Below, one piece after another: positions 35,346 through 44,778 of a stretch of DNA of 64,000 bases. The position numbers and the translations under genes were made by a program. Positions within the stretch are counted from its first letter, which is position 1, and each line of letters starts with the position of its first letter. The stretch lies in NCBI RefSeq assembly GCF_002368335.1, contig NZ_AP018288.1, forward strand, positions 7,821,567-7,885,566. Reading direction: 5' to 3'. The notes under the pieces are model-generated. The model was not told the origin of the DNA. It saw only the letters and a list, made by a program, of their open reading frames with translations, and did not search any database. The DNA comes from Nostoc sp. NIES-4103. Its GTDB lineage: Bacteria; Cyanobacteriota; Cyanobacteriia; Cyanobacteriales; Nostocaceae.

Positions 35346-36587
35346 GTGACTACAACTCCTCTTTCTTCTAGTTCCTCATCAAATGCTCAAGTTCCCGATA
35401 TCCAAGGACGCTTTGGACGCTTTGGCGGGAAGTACGTCCCAGAAACGCTAATGCCTGCTCTTGCTGAGTTAGAAACAGCTTATCAGCAATACCGCAATGA
35501 TTCTGATTTTCAAGCAGAACTACAACAGTTGTTGCGCGACTATGTGGGACGTGCCACACCGTTGTATTTTGCTGAACGTTTGACTGCGAATTATGCTAAA
35601 CCAGATGGCACAGGGCCGCAAATTTATTTAAAACGTGAAGATTTAAATCATACTGGCGCTCATAAAATCAATAATGCCCTAGGTCAGGTATTGTTAGCAA
35701 AGCGCATGGGCAAGCAGCGAATTATTGCCGAAACAGGTGCCGGACAACACGGAGTAGCGACAGCCACAGTTTGCGCTCGTTTTGGGCTGGAATGTGTAAT
35801 TTACATGGGTGTCCATGATATGGAACGCCAAGCCCTGAATGTGTTCAGAATGCGGCTGATGGGCGCAGAAGTACGTCCGGTGGCGGCGGGAACAGGAACT
35901 CTCAAAGATGCGACTTCTGAAGCAATTCGAGATTGGGTAACAAATGTGGAAACTACTCACTACATTCTCGGTTCTGTAGCAGGGCCTCATCCTTATCCCA
36001 TGATGGTACGTGATTTTCATGCAGTGATTGGGCAAGAAACTCGCGCCCAAGCTTTAGAAAAATGGGGCGGGTTGCCTGATATCCTCATGGCTTGTGTGGG
36101 TGGTGGTTCCAATGCCATGGGGCTTTTCTACGAATTTGTCAATGAGCCATCTGTGCAGTTAATTGGCGTTGAAGCAGCAGGAGAAGGTGTTAATACCACA
36201 AAACACGCCGCGACCTTGACAAAAGGACAGGTCGGTGTATTGCATGGAGCCATGAGTTATCTGCTACAAGATGAGGATGGGCAAATAATTGAGGCACACT
36301 CCATTAGTGCGGGGTTAGATTATCCCGGTGTAGGGCCAGAACACAGCTATTTGAAGGATATTGGACGCGCTGAATACTACAGTGTCACCGATGAAGAAGC
36401 TTTGGCAGCATTCCAGCGACTTTCCCGATTGGAAGGGATTATACCAGCATTAGAAACAGCCCATGCGATCGCCTACTTGGAAACTTTATGTCCGCAACTG
36501 AGCGGTAGTCCTCGAATTGTGATTAACTGTTCTGGACGCGGTGATAAAGATGTGCAAACAGTAGCTAAATTTTTAGATCCTGCATAG
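35346..36587 (+). CDS. trpB: Tryptophan synthase beta chain
   Basis: Condenses indole with L-serine via PLP. The Lys in HTGAHKINNALGQ (residue 107 from this start) forms the Schiff base; GGGSNA and CVGGGSNAMG bind the phosphate. The length of 413 aa is typical. The start is uncertain: TTG 35340 or GTG 35346 with no clear ribosome site. trpA is not adjacent, as usual in cyanobacteria. The C-terminus SGRGDKDV is the conserved end motif. Confidence 0.96.
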   Translation: MTTTPLSSSSSSNAQVPDIQGRFGRFGGKYVPETLMPALAELETAYQQYRNDSDFQAELQQLLRDYVGRATPLYFAERLTANYAKPDGTGPQIYLKREDLNHTGAHKINNALGQVLLAKRMGKQRIIAETGAGQHGVATATVCARFGLECVIYMGVHDMERQALNVFRMRLMGAEVRPVAAGTGTLKDATSEAIRDWVTNVETTHYILGSVAGPHPYPMMVRDFHAVIGQETRAQALEKWGGLPDILMACVGGGSNAMGLFYEFVNEPSVQLIGVEAAGEGVNTTKHAATLTKGQVGVLHGAMSYLLQDEDGQIIEAHSISAGLDYPGVGPEHSYLKDIGRAEYYSVTDEEALAAFQRLSRLEGIIPALETAHAIAYLETLCPQLSGSPRIVINCSGRGDKDVQTVAKFLDPA

Positions 36588-36837
36588 TTGGCTAAATCTG
36601 CAACATATTTAGATGTGGGGTATTGGGTGTGGGGTGTCAGAAAAAAGCAGTTTTGAAAACAGAATACAAAGCAAATCATTTTAACAATGAAAGAAAAAAC
36701 ATGTATTTCAAGGAACTACCTGCCAGAAATACAGTGTCCGCGACAATAAATCCCCTAATTTTATTAATTATGGGTTCTCCACACCCATTGGTGTCAGCTT
36801 AAGCTAGAAACAGCTTAACTGTTGGCTTCGTCACCCG

Positions 36838-36956
36838 CCTTGAACTTAAGTTCAAGGCTAATAGCTAAAGTCTACTTTAGTAGACTAAAGATTTTTAGAG
36901 ATATTTAGTCATCTTGAGATGACTTTTGCTATTAGCAAGGAACTTTAGTTCCTTGC
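36838..36956 (+). repeat. Cluster of four palindromic hairpins
   Basis: H1 36838-36857 (CCTTGAACTT/AAGTTCAAGG), H2 36869-36886 (AGTCTAC/GTAGACT), H3 36907-36924 (AGTCATC/GATGACT), H4 36935-36956 (GCAAGGAAC/GTTCCTTGC). An outer CTAATAGC/GCTATTAG pairing encloses H2 and H3, so the whole could fold into a cloverleaf. It lies 65 bases before lpxD. Such palindromes are dispersed in Nostocales. Confidence 0.85.
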
Positions 36957-37020
36957 GGGACATAACTTTTGCGCGATTGTTGACACCCACACCCTATCCC
37001 CTACACTTTTTGCAATAAAC

Positions 37021-38067
37021 ATGAAATTTAGTGAAATAGTTAGTAATTTTGATCACTTTGCCACAGACAATAGTCTCACCGCTAAGCCAGACCAAGACCC
37101 AGAAATTACAGGTGTGGCTGCCCTTGATGAAGCTACAAGCGGTACAATTACTTACGTAGAAGGAGCCAAATTTGCTGCCGATGTAGGCACTACAAATGCT
37201 AGTGCTTTGATTTTACCTCAAGACAAAGCATTACAGGTACAAGCACAAGAACGTGGTATTGCTTGGGTAGCGACACCAGATCCGAAACTATTATTTGCCA
37301 AAGCTATCCGCCTATTTTACCAACCATATCGCCCCAGTCCAGAAATTCACCCCACTGCTGTGATTCACCCTACGGCCAAAATTGGTAGCGATGTTTACAT
37401 TGGCCCCCATGTGGTGATTCAGGAAAAAGCGGAAATAGGTGATGGTGTAATTATTCATCCCAACGTAGTTATTTATCCAGAGGTGAAAATAGGCGATCGC
37501 ACCACCTTACATGCCAACTGTACAATCCACGAACGCAGTCAAATCGGTGCAGATTGCGTGATTCATAGCGGTACCGTGATCGGTGCAGAAGGGTTTGGTT
37601 TTGTGCCGACCAAAACAGGTTGGTTTAAAGTCGAACAATCTGGTTATACCGTGATTGAAGATAGCGTAGAAATTGGCTGCAACAGCGCCGTTGACCGCCC
37701 AGCCGTAGGTGAAACACGCATAGGTCGCAACACCATAATTGACAACTTAGTACAAATCGGTCACGGTAGCCAAATAGGTGCAGGTTGTGCTATTGCAGGT
37801 CAAGCTGGCATGGCAGGAGGCGTGAAAGTGGGGAATCGCGTCATTTTAGCGGGACAGACAGGAATAGCCAATCAAGTCAAAATTGGTGATGGGGCGATCG
37901 CATCTGCTCAAACTGGAATTCATAAGGATGTTGCACCAGGAGAAATTGTCTCTGGAACGCCAGCAGTATCCCACAAAATATATCTCAAGGCATCTGCAAT
38001 TTATAGCCGCCTGCCAGAAATGTATCAATTCTTCAAGCAATTGCAACGTCAGCTAGGGCAGAAGTGA
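37021..38067 (+). CDS. lpxD: UDP-3-O-acylglucosamine N-acyltransferase
   Basis: Third step of lipid A synthesis: N-acylation of UDP-3-O-acyl-glucosamine with acyl-ACP. 348 aa. The N-terminal uridine-binding domain (1-100) is followed by a left-handed beta-helix of hexapeptide repeats from about residue 105 to 300 (IHPTAKIGSDVYIGPHVVI...). The catalytic His is in NLVQIGHGSQIG, and the C-terminal helix is LPEMYQFFKQLQRQL. Cytosolic homotrimer. The start ATG is unambiguous. Confidence 0.96.
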   Translation: MKFSEIVSNFDHFATDNSLTAKPDQDPEITGVAALDEATSGTITYVEGAKFAADVGTTNASALILPQDKALQVQAQERGIAWVATPDPKLLFAKAIRLFYQPYRPSPEIHPTAVIHPTAKIGSDVYIGPHVVIQEKAEIGDGVIIHPNVVIYPEVKIGDRTTLHANCTIHERSQIGADCVIHSGTVIGAEGFGFVPTKTGWFKVEQSGYTVIEDSVEIGCNSAVDRPAVGETRIGRNTIIDNLVQIGHGSQIGAGCAIAGQAGMAGGVKVGNRVILAGQTGIANQVKIGDGAIASAQTGIHKDVAPGEIVSGTPAVSHKIYLKASAIYSRLPEMYQFFKQLQRQLGQK

Positions 38068-38157
38068 CTGGGGATTGGGGATTGGGTATTGGGTATTGGG
38101 TATTGGGAAAACTCTTACCCAGTCCCTAGTCACCAGTCCCCAGTCCCTAATACCCAA
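38068..38157. repeat. STRR array
   Basis: GGGTATT/GGGGATT units then CCCAGTC, CCCTAGT and CCCAATT; it forms a G-rich/C-rich foldback between two convergent genes. Confidence 0.9.
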
Positions 38158-39058
38158 TTCCCAACTTTTCCAACACTGGCTTTGTAGAAACAATGTGCCG
38201 TTCTAAACCCAGTTCTTTGGGGCTAACTCCTAGTGCTAAAGCAATGATTTGAGGTAGGTGCAGCACTGGCAAACCTAGCTTTTGTCCAATGACCTTTTCC
38301 ACTTCTGGCTGACGAGAATCTAAATTTAGATGGCACAAAGGACAAGGCGTGACTAAACAATCAGCACCAGCTGCTAAGGCTTCTTGAATATGCATCCCCG
38401 CCATCTTGAAAGATTGGGTAGTGGCATAGCTAGCAAGGGGCCAACCACAGCATTGGGTACGACCACGATAATAAATCGGTGTAGCACCCACTGCACGAAA
38501 CACATTTTCCATCGCTTCTGGCTGGAAAGGGTCATCGTAAGGCATGGACTTTTGAGCGCGCAAGAGATAGCAGCCATAAAAAGCTGCACATTTTAATCCA
38601 GCTAATTGACGCTTAACACGTTTGGTAATTTCTTCTAAACCATAATCTGTGACTAAGGCATAGAGGAGATGTTTAACTTCGGTACTGCCACGATAAGGCG
38701 AACAACCTTCTTTGGAAAGCAAGCCATTTACCTGGTCAACGTAGGTCGGACTGCTTGTCTGACACTCTTTGAGGCGTTCATTGACATGACCGATTACACC
38801 TTGACAAGTGCTGCAATGGGTAAGTAGGGGTAAATTTAATTCTTCTGCTAAAGCAATATTTCTGGCGTTGACAGTATCTTCCAACAATTGGGAATCTTCT
38901 TTAAAAGTACCTGAACCGCAGCAAGCAGCTTTTTTCAGTTCAACGAGTTCAATGCCTAATGCTTGGGTGAGGGCTTGAGTTGACTGATAAAGTTCCCGAC
39001 AAGCACCTTGAGCAACACAGCCAGGAAAGTAAGCATATTTTAGTGTGTGAGATACCAT
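38147..39058 (-). CDS. HdrB/CCG-domain iron-sulfur protein
   Basis: About 303 aa. It has two CCG-type motifs, AACCGSGTF...HCSTC and TQCCGWPLASYAT...CPLC, the signature of heterodisulfide-reductase B subunits that bind a noncubane iron-sulfur cluster. It is soluble; there is no membrane span. In cyanobacteria homologues are annotated as HdrB or succinate-dehydrogenase-type subunits and the partner is not certain. The ATG at 39058 is chosen over a TTG at 39082. No partner hdr or sdh gene is adjacent. Confidence 0.85.
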   Translation of the reverse strand: MVSHTLKYAYFPGCVAQGACRELYQSTQALTQALGIELVELKKAACCGSGTFKEDSQLLEDTVNARNIALAEELNLPLLTHCSTCQGVIGHVNERLKECQTSSPTYVDQVNGLLSKEGCSPYRGSTEVKHLLYALVTDYGLEEITKRVKRQLAGLKCAAFYGCYLLRAQKSMPYDDPFQPEAMENVFRAVGATPIYYRGRTQCCGWPLASYATTQSFKMAGMHIQEALAAGADCLVTPCPLCHLNLDSRQPEVEKVIGQKLGLPVLHLPQIIALALGVSPKELGLERHIVSTKPVLEKLGIGY

Positions 39059-39508
39059 AGGATTATAGTTGGGTGAGGACAATTCCCCCCGATAATAACT
39101 GTTTTATCATCTTTGCCAGGTGACACTGACAAGGCAATATATTTTTGACTTGGACATTCGTCCAAAAATTTAGTAAGAAGTAAGGATTGGTATATAAAAG
39201 CATTTATACACTAGTATGCGATCGCACTACGGTTCTCTTGTCCAATTTTGTTTCTCCCAACTAGGGATGTGACATTTTCTTACAGAAAATTGCTCTCGCA
39301 AAATCTGAACCATCGTGTGGCGTATCCCTAATACTCAACTGCTTTGCAAGTAGTTGTCTTGTTAGTGATAGTAACCTCAAAGAGGTTTTTTTCAGGAAAA
39401 CCCTTTGCCAGTATACGGGCGATCGCGCTTTCCGATAAGATGTATATGCTCAAAAACCATGTCGCCCATCAAGAGCGGATAATAGCAACTGGTCAAGGAC
39501 TTTTATCT

Positions 39509-39760
39509 ATGAGTCAAACGGAAATTTTTGAAAAGGTCAAGAAGATTGTCGCAGATCAACTAAGTGTTGAGGCTGATACCATTACACCACAGTCTAATTT
39601 TGCCAACGATCTAGGAGCAGATTCCCTAGATACTGTTGAACTAGTAATGGCTTTGGAAGAAGAATTTGATATCGAAATTCCTGATGAATCCGCTGAAAAA
39701 ATTACAACGGTTCAAGAAGCAGTGGATTACATCAACGACAAAGTTGCCACATCGGCTTAA
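39509..39760 (+). CDS. acpP: Acyl carrier protein
   Basis: 83 aa: MSQTEIFEKVKKIVADQLSV..., the phosphopantetheine Ser39 in GADSLDTVELVM, and a highly acidic helix II. The frame is open from 39344, but the ATG at 39509 gives the correct family size and start. It carries growing acyl chains for fatty-acid and lipid A synthesis. fabF follows 298 bases later across an STRR array, the common acpP-fabF order. Confidence 0.97.
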   Translation: MSQTEIFEKVKKIVADQLSVEADTITPQSNFANDLGADSLDTVELVMALEEEFDIEIPDESAEKITTVQEAVDYINDKVATSA

Positions 39761-39763
39761 AAA

Positions 39764-40019
39764 GTGATTGGGGATTGGGGACTGGTGATTGGGGATTGGT
39801 GATTGGGGATTTGGGATTGGGGATTAGGGATTAGGGACTGGTGATTGGGGACTGGTGATTGGGGTAAGATGCAAATTAATGATTATATTTCTATCTCTTT
39901 CCCAGTACCCAGTACCCAGTACCCAGTACCCAGTACCCAGTACCCAGTACCCAGTACTCAGTACCCAGTACCCAGTCCCCAGTACCCAGTACCCAGTACC
40001 CAGTCCCCAATCCCCAGTA
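39764..40019. repeat. Large two-part STRR foldback between acpP and fabF
   Basis: A G-rich block (GGGGATT, GGTGATT, GGGGACT; 39769-39864) and a C-rich block of about 17 CCCAGTA/CCCAGTC-type heptamers (39901-40019) separated by 36 AT-rich bases. The blocks are complementary in part, so RNA or single-stranded DNA could form one long hairpin. Confidence 0.92.
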
Positions 40020-40058
40020 CCTACTTTACGCAGCTTTCTCGCCACCTTTAACTGAGTC

Positions 40059-41309
40059 ATGACAGATTATATACGTAAACGCGTTGTTGTAACGGGTGTG
40101 GGTGCGATTACACCTATAGGCAACACATCAGCAGAATATTGGGAAGGATTGTTGAGTGGACGCAATGGCATTGACTACATCACCTTGTTTGATGCCAATA
40201 GCCATGATTGCCGCATTGCTGGTGAGGTGAAAAACTTCGATCCACATGCTTATATGGAGCGCAAAGAAGCCAAGCGCATGGATCGATTTTCGCAATTTGG
40301 GGTTGCGGCTGCAAAACAGGCCCTGTCGGATGCGAACTTGGTGATTAATGAACTGAACGCAGAACAAATCGGGGTAATGATTGGTTCTGGTATTGGCGGT
40401 TTGAAGGTTTTAGAAGACCAGCAAACAATCTACCTCAACCGTGGCCCTGATCGCTGTAGTCCATTCATGATTCCCATGATGATCGCCAATATGGCGGCTG
40501 GATTAACAGCAATTCACCTTGGTGCTAAAGGGCCAAATTCCTGTACTGTTACAGCCTGTGCAGCTGGTTCCAACGCCATAGGAGACGCTTTTCGCCTAAT
40601 TCAAGGCGGCTACGCCCAAGCGATGATTTGTGGCGGAACAGAGGCAGCAATTACACCTTTGGGTGTAGCTGGTTTTGCTGCTTGTAAAGCACTTTCTTTT
40701 CGCAATGACGACCCCGCTCATGCTTGCCGTCCCTTTGACCGCGATCGCGATGGATTTGTCATGGGTGAAGGTGCAGGAATTTTGGTGCTAGAAGAATTAC
40801 AACATGCCCTCAGTCGCGGCGCTCGTATTTATGCGGAACTTGTCGGCTATGGGATGACCTGTGATGCTTATCATATTACCTCGCCGGTACCAGGTGGCGA
40901 AGGAGCTGCCAGAGCCATACAATTGGCACTCAAAGACGCAGGACTAACCCCGCAACAAGTGAGCTACATCAATGCTCACGGCACTAGTACCCCAGCTAAT
41001 GATTCCACTGAAACCGCAGCGATGAAAAAAGCTTTGGGCGACCACGCTTATAAAATAGCTGTTAGCTCCACCAAATCGATGACAGGTCATCTTTTAGGCG
41101 GCTCTGGAGGTATTGAAGCAGTGGCCACAGTACTAGCGATCGCTAATGACAAAATTCCACCAACAATCAATTTAGAAAATCCCGATCCAGAGTGCGACCT
41201 AGATTACGTTGCTCACTCTAGCCGCTCTCAAAAAGTCGAGGTGGCACTATCCAACTCCTTCGGGTTTGGTGGTCATAATGTCACACTAGCCTTTAAGAAG
41301 TATCCCTAA
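40059..41309 (+). CDS. fabF: 3-oxoacyl-ACP synthase II
   Basis: 416 aa. Elongates acyl-ACP with malonyl-ACP. The active-site Cys167 is in TACAAGSNAIG, His307 is in NAHGTSTPANDSTE, and His344 is in KSMTGHLLGGSGG, giving the Cys-His-His triad of KAS I/II. The N-terminal RVVVTGVGAITPIGN is the family start. Cytosolic dimer. Its partner acpP is upstream. Confidence 0.97.
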   Translation: MTDYIRKRVVVTGVGAITPIGNTSAEYWEGLLSGRNGIDYITLFDANSHDCRIAGEVKNFDPHAYMERKEAKRMDRFSQFGVAAAKQALSDANLVINELNAEQIGVMIGSGIGGLKVLEDQQTIYLNRGPDRCSPFMIPMMIANMAAGLTAIHLGAKGPNSCTVTACAAGSNAIGDAFRLIQGGYAQAMICGGTEAAITPLGVAGFAACKALSFRNDDPAHACRPFDRDRDGFVMGEGAGILVLEELQHALSRGARIYAELVGYGMTCDAYHITSPVPGGEGAARAIQLALKDAGLTPQQVSYINAHGTSTPANDSTETAAMKKALGDHAYKIAVSSTKSMTGHLLGGSGGIEAVATVLAIANDKIPPTINLENPDPECDLDYVAHSSRSQKVEVALSNSFGFGGHNVTLAFKKYP

Positions 41310-42078
41310 AATCCCCAAGACTAAATAAGTCATGATTAGACACCCTTCGGGCGATTTCCCCTACTGCTGAAGCAGAACCCGGAGGGTAGGGTAAGATGAA
41401 AATAAACTTGTTGGTAGATGCTTTGCCCACAAGTAGCGCAAAAAAAACTCAATTTTCCCAATATTCAAGTTTCATCCCTTTGTGGGTGAACTAACTTGAT
41501 ACTTCATACTTCATGCTTCATCAGCCTGCAATCGGCCCAAAAGTATCATAGATATCATTCTCATCTGAATTTAGCGTTCAGCATGACCAATTTATCGGCA
41601 TAAAAGGGACTGGGGATTAGGGATTGGGGATTGGGTAATCAAAGCGAAAAATTATGGAATTTGCTCTTACCCACGGCAAATTTTGGAATGTTTTCCCAGT
41701 ACCCAGTACCCAACACCCAGTCCCAAAGCGGCGTTCCTCCCACCAAAGTACCTTCGGGGACTGCCGAGGACTCCTCGCCGCGACCAGTTGATTTATCACC
41801 CGAAACTCAGGAGATCCCGCTTGTAGATCAACAATCTGGAATGGGATGATGAAGATACTGCGGGGAAATTTCAATCAGTGGTCAGTTATTCAGTAATCAG
41901 TGACCAGGCTGATGGCGGAGGATCAAACCCGCAAGTGGCGCGAACCACCGATTGTTTGGGGACTTCAACCCCATGAATAAAACCGATAACTGTTAACTGT
42001 TAACTGTCAACTGTCAAAAACAACCCCGGCAAAAGAGAAGCTTAGAGAGTGCTAACCCGTCGTTAACAACAAGAGATT
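41310..42078. repeat. Repeat-rich gap upstream of tkt
   Basis: GGGGATT/GGGATTG units at 41608-41636, ACCCAGT units at 41700-41722, TTAACTG/TCAACTG at 41992-42018; an imperfect foldback at 41339-41395. No gene is seen. Confidence 0.75.
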
Positions 42079-44091
42079 ATGGCTGTTGCAACCCAATCCC
42101 TCGAAGAACTTTCCATTAACTCGATCCGCTTCTTGGCTATTGACGCCGTAGAAAAGGCAAAATCGGGACACCCAGGGCTGCCGATGGGCGCGGCTCCCAT
42201 GGCTTTTGTACTATGGGATCGCTTTTTACGGTTTAATCCCAAAAATCCCAAGTGGTTTAACCGCGATCGCTTTATCCTGTCTGCCGGGCATGGCTCGATG
42301 TTGCAGTATGCCCTCCTCTACCTGTATGGTTACGACAGCGTGAGTATTGAGGACATTAAGCAATTCCGTCAGTGGGAATCTAAAACCCCCGGACACCCCG
42401 AAAACTTCATGACCCCAGGTGTGGAAGTCACCACTGGCCCATTGGGACAAGGAATTGCCAATGGAGTCGGTATTGCGATCGCTGAAGCACATCTTGCTGC
42501 TAAATACAACAAACCTGATGCTCAGCTAGTTGACCACTACACCTACGTAATTTTAGGTGATGGTTGCAACATGGAAGGCGTTTCCGGTGAAGCTGCTTCT
42601 TTTGCTGGGCACTTGGGATTAGGCAAACTCATCGCTCTGTACGACGACAACCACATCTCCATCGACGGTTCTACAGATGTAGCATTCACCGAAGATGTTT
42701 CCAAGCGCTTTGAAGCATACGGTTGGCATGTGCAACATGTGGAAGATGGTAACACCGACCTAGAAGCAATTGCCAAAGCCATTGAAGCAGCCAAAGCTGT
42801 CACCGATAAGCCTTCTTTCATCAAGGTGACAACCACTATCGGTTATGGTTCACCCAACAAAGCAAACACCGCCGGCGTTCACGGTGCAGCTTTAGGAACA
42901 GACGAAGTGGCCTTGACTCGCCAAAATTTGGGTTGGGAATACGAACCTTTTGTAATTCCCCAAGATGTCCTCAACCACACCGGCAAAGCAGTAGAACGCG
43001 GTGCAGCCTACGAAGCCGACTGGAACAAAACCTACGCTGACTACAAAGCTAAGTATCCCCAAGAAGCAGCAGAATTTGAACGCTACATCAGCGGCAAACT
43101 GCCCGATGGTTGGGATAAAGTACTACCCACCTACACCCCCGAAGACAAAGCATTACCCACCCGCAAACACTCAGAAACCTGCTTGAACAAACTAGCAGCA
43201 GTTTTACCTGAACTCATTGGTGGTTCCGCTGACTTAACCCACTCCAACTTGACCGAACTCAAGGGTAAGGGCGACTTCCAAAAAGGACAATACCAAAACC
43301 CCAACATCCACTTTGGTGTGCGGGAACATGGTATGGGCGCAATTTGTAATGGTATTGCACTGCATAGTTCAGGATTAATTCCCTACGGTGCGACCTTCTT
43401 GATCTTCACAGATTACATGCGGGCTTCCATCCGCTTATCTGCATTGTCTCAAGCTGGGGTAATTTGGGTAATGACCCACGACTCCATTGGTCAAGGTGAA
43501 GACGGCCCCACCCACCAACCCATCGAAACACTGGCTTCTTTACGTGCTATTCCTAACTTGACAGTGATTCGCCCCGCAGACGGAACAGAAACTTCTGGCG
43601 CTTATAAAGTAGCCATTGAAAGAGCAAAGCAAAATGCTCCTACTTTGTTGGCATTCACCCGTCAAAATGTCCCCAACTTGGCAGGTACTTCCATTGAAGG
43701 TGTGACCAAGGGTGGTTACACAGTGCTGGATTGTGATGGTACACCAGAGTTGATCATCATTGCCACTGGTTCAGAAGTGAACCTCGCCGTCACCGCAGCC
43801 GAGAAACTCACAGCCGAAGGTAAGAAAGTCCGTGTTGTTTCCCTACCTGCGTGGGATTTATTTGAAGCACAGGATGCAGCTTACAAAGAGTCTGTATTAC
43901 CGAAAGCTGTTACTAAGCGGTTATCAGTTGAAGCTGGTGCAAGTTTCGGCTGGCACAAGTACGTCGGTACTGAAGGCGACACCGTTAGTATCGATCGGTT
44001 TGGTGCTTCCGCGCCAGGTGGTGTTTGTCTGGAGAAGTTTGGCTTTAGTGTTGACAATGTGTTAGCTAAAGCTAAGCAATTGTTGGGTTAA
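42079..44091 (+). CDS. tkt: Transketolase
   Basis: 670 aa, TPP- and Mg-dependent; transfers two-carbon units in the Calvin cycle and pentose-phosphate pathway. The TPP-binding motif GDGCNMEGVSGEAASFAGHLGLGKLIALYDDN is at about 155-186; GGSADLTHSN and the pyrimidine-binding GVREHGMGAICNG are present. C-terminal domain ends FGFSVDNVLAKAKQLL. Monocistronic, with a strong terminator. Confidence 0.97.
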   Translation: MAVATQSLEELSINSIRFLAIDAVEKAKSGHPGLPMGAAPMAFVLWDRFLRFNPKNPKWFNRDRFILSAGHGSMLQYALLYLYGYDSVSIEDIKQFRQWESKTPGHPENFMTPGVEVTTGPLGQGIANGVGIAIAEAHLAAKYNKPDAQLVDHYTYVILGDGCNMEGVSGEAASFAGHLGLGKLIALYDDNHISIDGSTDVAFTEDVSKRFEAYGWHVQHVEDGNTDLEAIAKAIEAAKAVTDKPSFIKVTTTIGYGSPNKANTAGVHGAALGTDEVALTRQNLGWEYEPFVIPQDVLNHTGKAVERGAAYEADWNKTYADYKAKYPQEAAEFERYISGKLPDGWDKVLPTYTPEDKALPTRKHSETCLNKLAAVLPELIGGSADLTHSNLTELKGKGDFQKGQYQNPNIHFGVREHGMGAICNGIALHSSGLIPYGATFLIFTDYMRASIRLSALSQAGVIWVMTHDSIGQGEDGPTHQPIETLASLRAIPNLTVIRPADGTETSGAYKVAIERAKQNAPTLLAFTRQNVPNLAGTSIEGVTKGGYTVLDCDGTPELIIIATGSEVNLAVTAAEKLTAEGKKVRVVSLPAWDLFEAQDAAYKESVLPKAVTKRLSVEAGASFGWHKYVGTEGDTVSIDRFGASAPGGVCLEKFGFSVDNVLAKAKQLLG

Positions 44092-44124
44092 TTAGCAACA
44101 GAATATTCTCTTAATTTGATTGTG

Positions 44125-44152
44125 GGGTGGGCTAGAAAGCCCGCCCTTTTTT
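44125..44152 (+). terminator. Intrinsic terminator of tkt
   Basis: GGGTGGGC (44125-44132), six-base loop, GCCCGCCC (44139-44146) with one G-T pair, then TTTTTT. Confidence 0.85.
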
Positions 44153-44223
44153 ATGCAGACAGATATTGTTTATAATTCAATACGGTTCAGTTAAGGCTAA
44201 AACTCTTTTTTAATGACAATTTT

Positions 44224-44275
44224 ATTAACGAACCACAGAGGCGCAGAGTACGCAGAGACGGGAGAGGCAGAGAGG
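44224..44275. repeat. Dispersed CGAACCACAGAGGCGCAGAG element
   Basis: AACGAACCACAGAGGCGCAG followed by AGTACGCAGAGACGG; same element type as at 6107, 6988 and 49802. Confidence 0.8.
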
Positions 44276-44343
44276 AACGAATGCTTAACTGAACTCTATT
44301 AGTTTATAATTGGGGTAATTTAGTGAATCCTTGGGAGGAAGTT

Positions 44344-44619
44344 ATGCAAGAAATTTCAAGGGATAAAGAAGAACTCCTAGCCCGGATCACAAAAATTGTA
44401 GAACATTTGATGAAAAAGGATACTAGCTATCAGTATTACCTAGATAAAAATAAAGCAATTCAAATAATATTTAAATATTTTTCAGAGAAAGTTTTTATAG
44501 AAGAACTAAAAGCTATGTCTGATTTCAAATTAACAGGATTTGTTGAAGCAGATATGATGACTTTGCTATTGATTGAAGGGGAAGAGGATATAGATCTGAA
44601 AGCAACACCCTATGGTTAG
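44344..44619 (+). CDS. Small helical protein of unknown function
   Basis: 91 aa, mixed charge: MQEISRDKEELLARITKIVEHLMKKD ... IIFKYFSEKVFIEELKAMSDFKLTGFVEADMMTLLLIEGEEDIDL. GGGAGG precedes the ATG at 44344 by a few bases, so it is chosen over a GTG at 44323. No membrane span or motif was recognised. It sits just upstream of the IetAS-like pair, separated by 159 bases, and need not belong to it. Confidence 0.6.
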   Translation: MQEISRDKEELLARITKIVEHLMKKDTSYQYYLDKNKAIQIIFKYFSEKVFIEELKAMSDFKLTGFVEADMMTLLLIEGEEDIDLKATPYG

Positions 44620-44778
44620 ATATGTTAAATTCCTGACCAGAAGAATGATTTTTGTTTTACATAATTTAATATAATGAGTAAGGACAACGCGATCGCGTTA
44701 TGGTTTGCGTTAGCCTATATTTTTATAGTACAATAGTACTAAATTGATAAAAAGTTACTATTTATACTGAGAGGCAGT

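Noticed and set aside
39824..40060. Open frames on both strands over the acpP-fabF gap
   Set aside because: They are translations of heptamer repeats (for example PVPSTQY units) with no coding signal.
41631..41849. 72-aa frame before tkt
   Set aside because: Crosses STRR units and dispersed repeat, with low-complexity composition.
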